Source: Rhodoblastus sp052145335
GTDB lineage: Bacteria; Pseudomonadota; Alphaproteobacteria; Rhizobiales; Beijerinckiaceae
NCBI RefSeq assembly: GCF_052145335.1
Contig: NZ_JBKQOU010000070.1
Coordinates: 1 to 26,097 of the forward strand
DNA: 26,097 nt
Direction of reading: 5' to 3'
Shown: one piece after another, positions 22,322-26,097 of the stretch
Layout of the letters: each line of letters starts with the position of its first letter
Numbering within the stretch: position 1 is the stretch's first letter
Made by a program: the position numbers and the translations under genes
Notes under the pieces: generated by a model
What the model was told of the DNA's origin: nothing
Databases searched by the model: none
The model's input: only the letters and a program-made list of their open reading frames with translations

Positions 22322-22792
22322 ATGGATATCAGGCGAGGCGGTCAGGAAATATTGCTCAATGGCTTGGCGCTTGTCCTTGTCGGGTTGATTTGGGGACTGG
22401 TCGCGCCCCACACGCCCTACCCGCGATTGGCCCTCGGAGCGCATCTGCAGTTCGAGTTCAACGGCCTGCTGCTCATAGTAATGGCCGCCCTGCTGCTGAA
22501 GTTCGACCACGCGGTCGGCCCGAAATCGCTGCTGGTGATGCGGCTGAGCGCATGGCTGACCTGGCCGATGGCGCTCTCCGAAGTCGCCAACAGCTGGTGG
22601 GGCACAAAAGACATTCTTCCCCTCGCAGCCCGGCAGGCCGAAGCAGGCGGCGGGCAGCCATGGCAGGAGGCGACCGTCGCCTTGACGCATATAAGCGCCG
22701 GTCTTTGCCTTATCGCGGCCTGGGCGCTTCTGGTGGCGGCCTTTGCACGGAACGCCACGCCGACCGCATCCTGTCTGCGACAGTCCGATTAA
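22322..22792 (+). CDS. Membrane protein resembling (hydroxyamino)benzene mutase (HabA/HabB)
   Basis: The 156-residue protein has four hydrophobic helices. The first two regions, LLNGLALVLVGLIWGLVAPH and RLALGAHLQFEFNGLLLIV, and the later WPMALSEVANSWWGT and GGGQPWQEATVALTHISAG follow the pattern of hydroxylaminobenzene mutases (GLxxHLxGxxNGxFL and WxExL-type segments). Those isomerise hydroxylaminobenzene to 2-aminophenol in nitroarene pathways; however, most genomic members are uncharacterised. ATG 22322 follows GGAGGGG at five bases. It is convergent with the lipoprotein hydrolase gene, separated by only 10 bases. No nitroarene genes are nearby, so the name reflects the fold rather than proven activity. 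Confidence 0.65.
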   Translation: MDIRRGGQEILLNGLALVLVGLIWGLVAPHTPYPRLALGAHLQFEFNGLLLIVMAALLLKFDHAVGPKSLLVMRLSAWLTWPMALSEVANSWWGTKDILPLAARQAEAGGGQPWQEATVALTHISAGLCLIAAWALLVAAFARNATPTASCLRQSD

Positions 22793-22802
22793 CAGAGAAC
22801 AA

Positions 22803-24053
22803 TCATTTCCCGACCGCCGTCGCGTCGGGCGTCGCGGGTGCCGCCTGCGGCGCCGCGTCGGGCGGCGGCAGCGCTTCCGTCGCGATCGCTCCCGGCGGCG
22901 GGCGCACGCTGCGGTCGGCGCCGGCATCGATCACCGCCTGTTCGCCGGCCTCGGAGGCGCGGGGCGCATTGATCGTCGCACCGATCTCGCGTAGGGCCTG
23001 CGGCGCCTCGGCGTAATTGTCATGACCGATCAGCCCGGTCGAGAGATCGGAAAGATCATAGACCTTCACTCCCAGCTTTTCGATCATTTCACGGTCCTTC
23101 TCGGACCCTGGATCAATGGCGCCGAGACGGCGGTCGCCCTGGATGCCGGCCGAAACCTGCAAGGCGCGGTCACCCTTGGAGACAAAGATCGAGAAGTGCG
23201 ACGGATCGAGCCGCGCCAGCTGCGCCTTGAATACCGTCAGGTCGATGTCCGGCGACGCCAGCAAGACGTCGCCAAGCTTGCCGTGCAGGTCGGGCGACCC
23301 GGAGATGGCGGATTCGCGGAGCGTCTCCATGGTCAGCCAGGTGCCCATGGAATGGGCGAGAATATGTACGCGGCCGACGCCGGGCGTCTGGCTGAGTTCG
23401 TCGAGCAGTTTCAGATAGGCGTCGCGCGAGGCGGTGGCGCTTTCCTTGTCGGCGCCATAGGCGAGCAAGGCCGATTTCGACGGCCAGGTGAACAGCACCG
23501 GCACGCCGCCGAACCTGCCGTCCACCACAATTTGCGCCAGGCGGTTGCGCGCCTCTTCCATGGAAGTGTTGAAGCCGTGCACATAAACCAGCACGTCGCG
23601 ATTGACCCCGATGCGGCCCGACACCTGGGAGGCGACTTGGGCGCGAAAGTCCTCGTCGTCGAGCCAGCTGTGGCCGACCAAAGCGAAATGATGCGCCGGA
23701 TCGGGCTTGCCGAAGCCCGGCTTTTCAATCGTCCCGGCCTTGTGGCCGGGCGGCACGGAAATGAAGTCGAGCGACGCGCGGGCCTGCGCCCCGGGCGTGA
23801 GTTCCGTCGAATGCGAGCCGCCCTTGCGAGTCGAGACGACGAAGATCGGCGTCGAATGGGCCGGCGCGTCCGCCTCGCCGCCGAAAAGCCCGCCAACGCC
23901 GCTGGCGCCGCGCGCGACGCCGTCGCTCACGTGGGAGCCGAGATCGGAGCCGGCCGCGGCCATGCCCACCGTGGTGCATCCCGACAGGCCGGGAAGCAAG
24001 GTGAGGCCGAGGACCGCCAGTCCCGCCCGCCATTGATTGATCGCCAGTCGCAT
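22803..24053 (-). CDS. Lipoprotein with alpha/beta-hydrolase domain (DUF900 family)
   Basis: The 416-residue protein has a lipoprotein signal, lipobox Leu23-Ser-Gly-Cys26, so the mature form is probably membrane-anchored by Cys26. A Gly/Ala-rich linker precedes the DUF900 alpha/beta-hydrolase core with VYVHGFNTSMEEARNRLAQ, the nucleophile elbow AHSMG (Ser235), the acid loop ASPDIDL, and a late His in GLIGHDNY. A Pro/Ala-rich tail follows. DUF900 members are serine hydrolases with unknown substrates. I use ATG 24053, with AGGC four bases upstream; TTG 24080 would extend the signal peptide by nine residues. It converges on the HAB-mutase-like gene. Confidence 0.88.
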   Translation of the reverse strand: MRLAINQWRAGLAVLGLTLLPGLSGCTTVGMAAAGSDLGSHVSDGVARGASGVGGLFGGEADAPAHSTPIFVVSTRKGGSHSTELTPGAQARASLDFISVPPGHKAGTIEKPGFGKPDPAHHFALVGHSWLDDEDFRAQVASQVSGRIGVNRDVLVYVHGFNTSMEEARNRLAQIVVDGRFGGVPVLFTWPSKSALLAYGADKESATASRDAYLKLLDELSQTPGVGRVHILAHSMGTWLTMETLRESAISGSPDLHGKLGDVLLASPDIDLTVFKAQLARLDPSHFSIFVSKGDRALQVSAGIQGDRRLGAIDPGSEKDREMIEKLGVKVYDLSDLSTGLIGHDNYAEAPQALREIGATINAPRASEAGEQAVIDAGADRSVRPPPGAIATEALPPPDAAPQAAPATPDATAVGK

Positions 24054-24369
24054 TTGCCTATTCCATTGGAGCGTTTTCAAGCGATGAGCCTGGTCGCGTC
24101 AACAAAGCGCGTCAAATCAAGAAACTAGAGGCTCAACCCGTTTTCAGTTGGATCGGGAAAAAATTCCAGCCGCCGCAAGAAACGAAGGCCAATTGCTTAA
24201 AATTTCGTTTAATCGCCGAACTTCATCTTGCACTGGCCGCGTCGTGCTGCCGACATGCGCGAAAAAGGCGGCGACAATACGACGACCGGATTTATGCTGT
24301 CGAAACAGCCGCCCTCGCCTGATGGGCAGGAATCTGCAAAGAATGGATCAAACCCGGAGAACACAGGCC
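24054..24369. other. Intergenic region between divergent lipoprotein and LssY-domain genes
   Basis: The 316 bases between the two divergent starts contain no frame with a plausible protein. The plus-strand frame open from 24148 reads into the downstream gene, but its first 65 codons look like untranslated sequence. The section 24180-24230 is A+T-rich and may hold the promoters. No repeats or hairpins stand out. Confidence 0.5.
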
Positions 24370-25149
24370 ATGCACGGCCTTCATATCGTTGTAGCCGTCC
24401 TGGCGATCTGGCTGGTGCTGGCCTATCTCGCCCTGCCCGCGATCTGGAAGCGCGCGGAACGGCAAGCCGTGCTCGCCGGCCGTGAAATGGTGACCCGCAC
24501 GAGCCAGGGCATAGAAGGCGATCCGATCAATTTCGGACTGGTGGGCGACGAGCCCGAGGTTTTATGCGCCTTTCGCTCGGCCGGCTGGATTCTGGCCGAT
24601 TCGGTCACCTTGCGCTCCAGCCTGAAGATCGCCGGCAGCGTCGCGCTCCACCGCCCCGATCCGGCGGCGCCGGTCAGTCCGCTGTTTTATGACGGACGCG
24701 TCGAGGATCTGGCGTTCCAGCTGCCCGACGGCGTTTCCGCCGCGCATCGCCACCACATCCGGCTCTGGCGCATCGGCGACAAGGTCTTTCACGACCGCCC
24801 GCTGTGGCTCGCGTCCGCCAGCTATGATCGCAGCGTCGGCTTGAGCCACTTCACCTTGCAGGTGACGCATCATATCGGCCCCGATCTCGACGCCGAACGC
24901 GAATTTGTCGGGCAGGCGCTCGGCAAGGCCGGGGCGATCCGCTCGTTTTTCCAGATTCAGGGGGTGGGCCCGACCTTGCGCGGGAAGAACGGCGGCGGCG
25001 ACCGCTATTTCACCGACGGCGAGGTGCTGATCGGCGTCGTCGCGGAGAACTGCCAGTTGAATCCCGGCGCTCCCGTAGCGCCGCCGGACAATCCGCCGCA
25101 CGTCGATCTGCGCAGTTCGATCATTCACACCCTCGGCGGGCGAGGATGA
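24370..25149 (+). CDS. Membrane-anchored LssY C-terminal domain protein
   Basis: Starting at ATG 24370 the 259-residue protein has an immediate membrane anchor (MHGLHIVVAVLAIWLVLAYL) and a periplasmic or cytoplasmic domain of the LssY C-terminal type. It contains DPINFGLVGDEPEVLCAFRSAGW, YDGRVEDLAFQLPDGVSAAH, HHIRLWRIGD, WLASASYDRSVGL and HHIGPDLDAEREFVGQAL. LssY was named in Legionella, next to Lss type I secretion genes, but the domain is found alone in many bacteria and has no established reaction. ATG 24343 nine codons upstream is an alternative; GGAG lies 10 bases before 24370. It is divergent from the lipoprotein hydrolase and convergent with the His-rich mini-gene. Confidence 0.82.
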   Translation: MHGLHIVVAVLAIWLVLAYLALPAIWKRAERQAVLAGREMVTRTSQGIEGDPINFGLVGDEPEVLCAFRSAGWILADSVTLRSSLKIAGSVALHRPDPAAPVSPLFYDGRVEDLAFQLPDGVSAAHRHHIRLWRIGDKVFHDRPLWLASASYDRSVGLSHFTLQVTHHIGPDLDAEREFVGQALGKAGAIRSFFQIQGVGPTLRGKNGGGDRYFTDGEVLIGVVAENCQLNPGAPVAPPDNPPHVDLRSSIIHTLGGRG

Positions 25150-25155
25150 CGCGCG

Positions 25156-25308
25156 TCAGCGATGGTTCCGGTCGTGGTGACGCGCGCCGGAATGAGGATG
25201 ATGATGCTGGGTCGAATGGTCCATGTGGCGATAATCGGCCGAGGCGCCTGAAGAAATGGCGAAACTCGCGAGACAGGCGAGCGATGCGGCGACGAGGATC
25301 TTGATCAT
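25156..25308 (-). CDS. Secreted His-rich mini-protein, 50 aa
   Basis: On the minus strand an ATG at 25308 opens a 50-codon frame. Residues 1-24 are a textbook signal peptide (MIKILVAASLACLASFAISS, then GASA, with cleavage expected before Asp25), and the short mature peptide contains HSTQHHHPHSGARHHDRNHR. Nine of the 26 mature residues are histidine. AAGG lies 12 bases before the start, an acceptable but weak ribosome site. It is oriented against the methylmalonyl-CoA mutase gene, with 180 bases between the starts, and ends six bases from the LssY-domain stop. Metal binding is the obvious idea from composition but is inferred. It is too short for many gene finders. Confidence 0.65.
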   Translation of the reverse strand: MIKILVAASLACLASFAISSGASADYRHMDHSTQHHHPHSGARHHDRNHR

Positions 25309-25488
25309 CGGTTATGAACCTTTTGGCGTCGAGTTGGAAAGCTTGATTGGGTCTATTAGGGTGCGGCAAACCGAAATTACAGCAAAATCGCGCTCATCGG
25401 CCTCCTCCGCCTTCGACAAAGGACATCTGGCGCAAGCTCGCGCAAAGTGGCAAAAGGTCCCGCGAAGCCAATCAGGAGACTTTTCGCC

Positions 25489-26097
25489 ATGGCAGCGACC
25501 GAGCAAGCGGCGCCCTTCATCGACACTTTTGCGCCGGGCGCCGACGAGCAATGGCGCCAGCGCGTGGAAGTCGCCTTGAAGGGAGCGCCGCTGCAAAAGC
25601 TGGTCGCCAGGACTTATGACGGTTTCGACATTCAGCCGCTCTATGCCCGCGCCACCGGCAAGCCGCGCGCCTTCCGCGCTGAGCGCGAATGGGCGGTGTC
25701 CGCCCGCGTCGATCATCCCGAAGCCGACGCCGCCAATGCCCTCGCCTTGACCGATCTCGAAAATGGCGCCAACGGCCTGCATCTCGCCTTTGTCGGCTCG
25801 GTCGGCGCTTATGGTTTCGGGCTGCCCGACGCCGCCGCCCTCGCCCCGGCGCTGGCAAACGTCCATCTCGACGCCGGCCTGCGCCTTGTGCTCGACCTGC
25901 CGGCTGAGGCCGACGCTTTCATTGCCGCCTGGCTCGACCTCGTCGCGGCGCGAAACTACGATCCGGCGAAAATCGACGTTTCCTTCGGGCTCGATCCGAT
26001 CGGCGCTTCAATCGTCCAGGGCGAGGTCGTGGACTGGGAGGTCGCCGGGCCCAAGCTCGCGCAACAGGCCGCGCTGCTCGCCTCAAAGGGCTTTACC
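25489..26097 (+). CDS. mutA: Methylmalonyl-CoA mutase small (beta) subunit, 3' end outside window
   Basis: The first 203 residues of the small, non-catalytic subunit of B12-dependent methylmalonyl-CoA mutase are visible: FAPGADEQWRQRVEVALKG, then KLVARTYDGFDIQPLYAR and a TIM-barrel-like region with NGLHLAFVG and LRLVLDLP. The holoenzyme interconverts methylmalonyl-CoA and succinyl-CoA in propionate, odd-chain fatty acid and ethylmalonyl-CoA pathway metabolism. A catalytic MutB gene normally follows and should lie beyond the window edge. ATG 25489 has CAGGAG 11 bases upstream. The frame stays open to the last base. Full length is about 600-650 residues, so roughly a third is present. Confidence 0.92.
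   Translation, partial: MAATEQAAPFIDTFAPGADEQWRQRVEVALKGAPLQKLVARTYDGFDIQPLYARATGKPRAFRAEREWAVSARVDHPEADAANALALTDLENGANGLHLAFVGSVGAYGFGLPDAAALAPALANVHLDAGLRLVLDLPAEADAFIAAWLDLVAARNYDPAKIDVSFGLDPIGASIVQGEVVDWEVAGPKLAQQAALLASKGFT

Noticed and set aside
24148..24369. N-terminal extension of the LssY-domain protein from ATG 24148
   Set aside because: The first 65-74 residues are not hydrophobic or conserved-looking and would place the membrane anchor in the middle; the ATG at 24370 fits better.

Overview
The window is ordinary GC-rich alphaproteobacterial chromosome. The gene order cycH-cycJ-cycK-cycL (ccmIEFH) followed by degP and an OmpR-type regulator is a known Hyphomicrobiales (Rhizobiales) arrangement, and many of the small unnamed proteins are of types I associate with Bradyrhizobium, Methylocystis and Beijerinckia relatives. 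I would place it in the Methylocystaceae/Beijerinckiaceae area, but this is an inference from style and synteny. I see no rRNA, tRNA, CRISPR array, complete insertion sequence or prophage.

Layout. 1-3245: the tail of a small membrane protein, a metallophosphoesterase and xseA on the minus strand, and a small unknown gene. 3306-4571: purD, followed by a palindromic intergenic repeat. 4670-6127: a quinone/electrophile-stress style island made of a flavodoxin-like protein and a divergent HxlR/QorR-type regulator sharing an operator-like palindrome. The island ends in two gene remnants facing each other, a quinone oxidoreductase N-terminus and a probable carboxymuconolactone decarboxylase N-terminus. 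6128-12801, minus strand: an orphan response regulator, degP with a strong terminator after it, and the cytochrome c maturation genes ccmH, ccmF, ccmE and ccmI. 12812-14167, minus strand: an MFS transporter lying 10 bp upstream of ccmI.

14277-18121: a HerA-like ATPase, a ferritin-like diiron protein, an apparently frameshifted membrane protein and an SDR with an altered catalytic lysine. 18360-19600: a glycine-zipper/His-rich secreted mini-protein and a transglutaminase. 19900-22792, plus strand: a cold-shock gene followed by a compact run of four small uncharacterised genes, a histidine phosphatase and a membrane protein resembling hydroxylaminobenzene mutase. 22803-25308: a lipoprotein alpha/beta hydrolase (DUF900 type), an LssY C-terminal-domain membrane protein and a 50-aa secreted His-rich protein. 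25489 to the end: the start of the methylmalonyl-CoA mutase small subunit.

The best-understood unit is ccmI-ccmE-ccmF-ccmH, which carries heme from the CcmE chaperone to apocytochrome c in the periplasm; the adjacent DegP protease does quality control in the same compartment. The least explained are the small-gene run after the cold-shock gene, the two His-rich exported mini-proteins, and the scar where the degP-regulator-kinase-glnE order appears broken. I did not find a clear new defence or mobile system.
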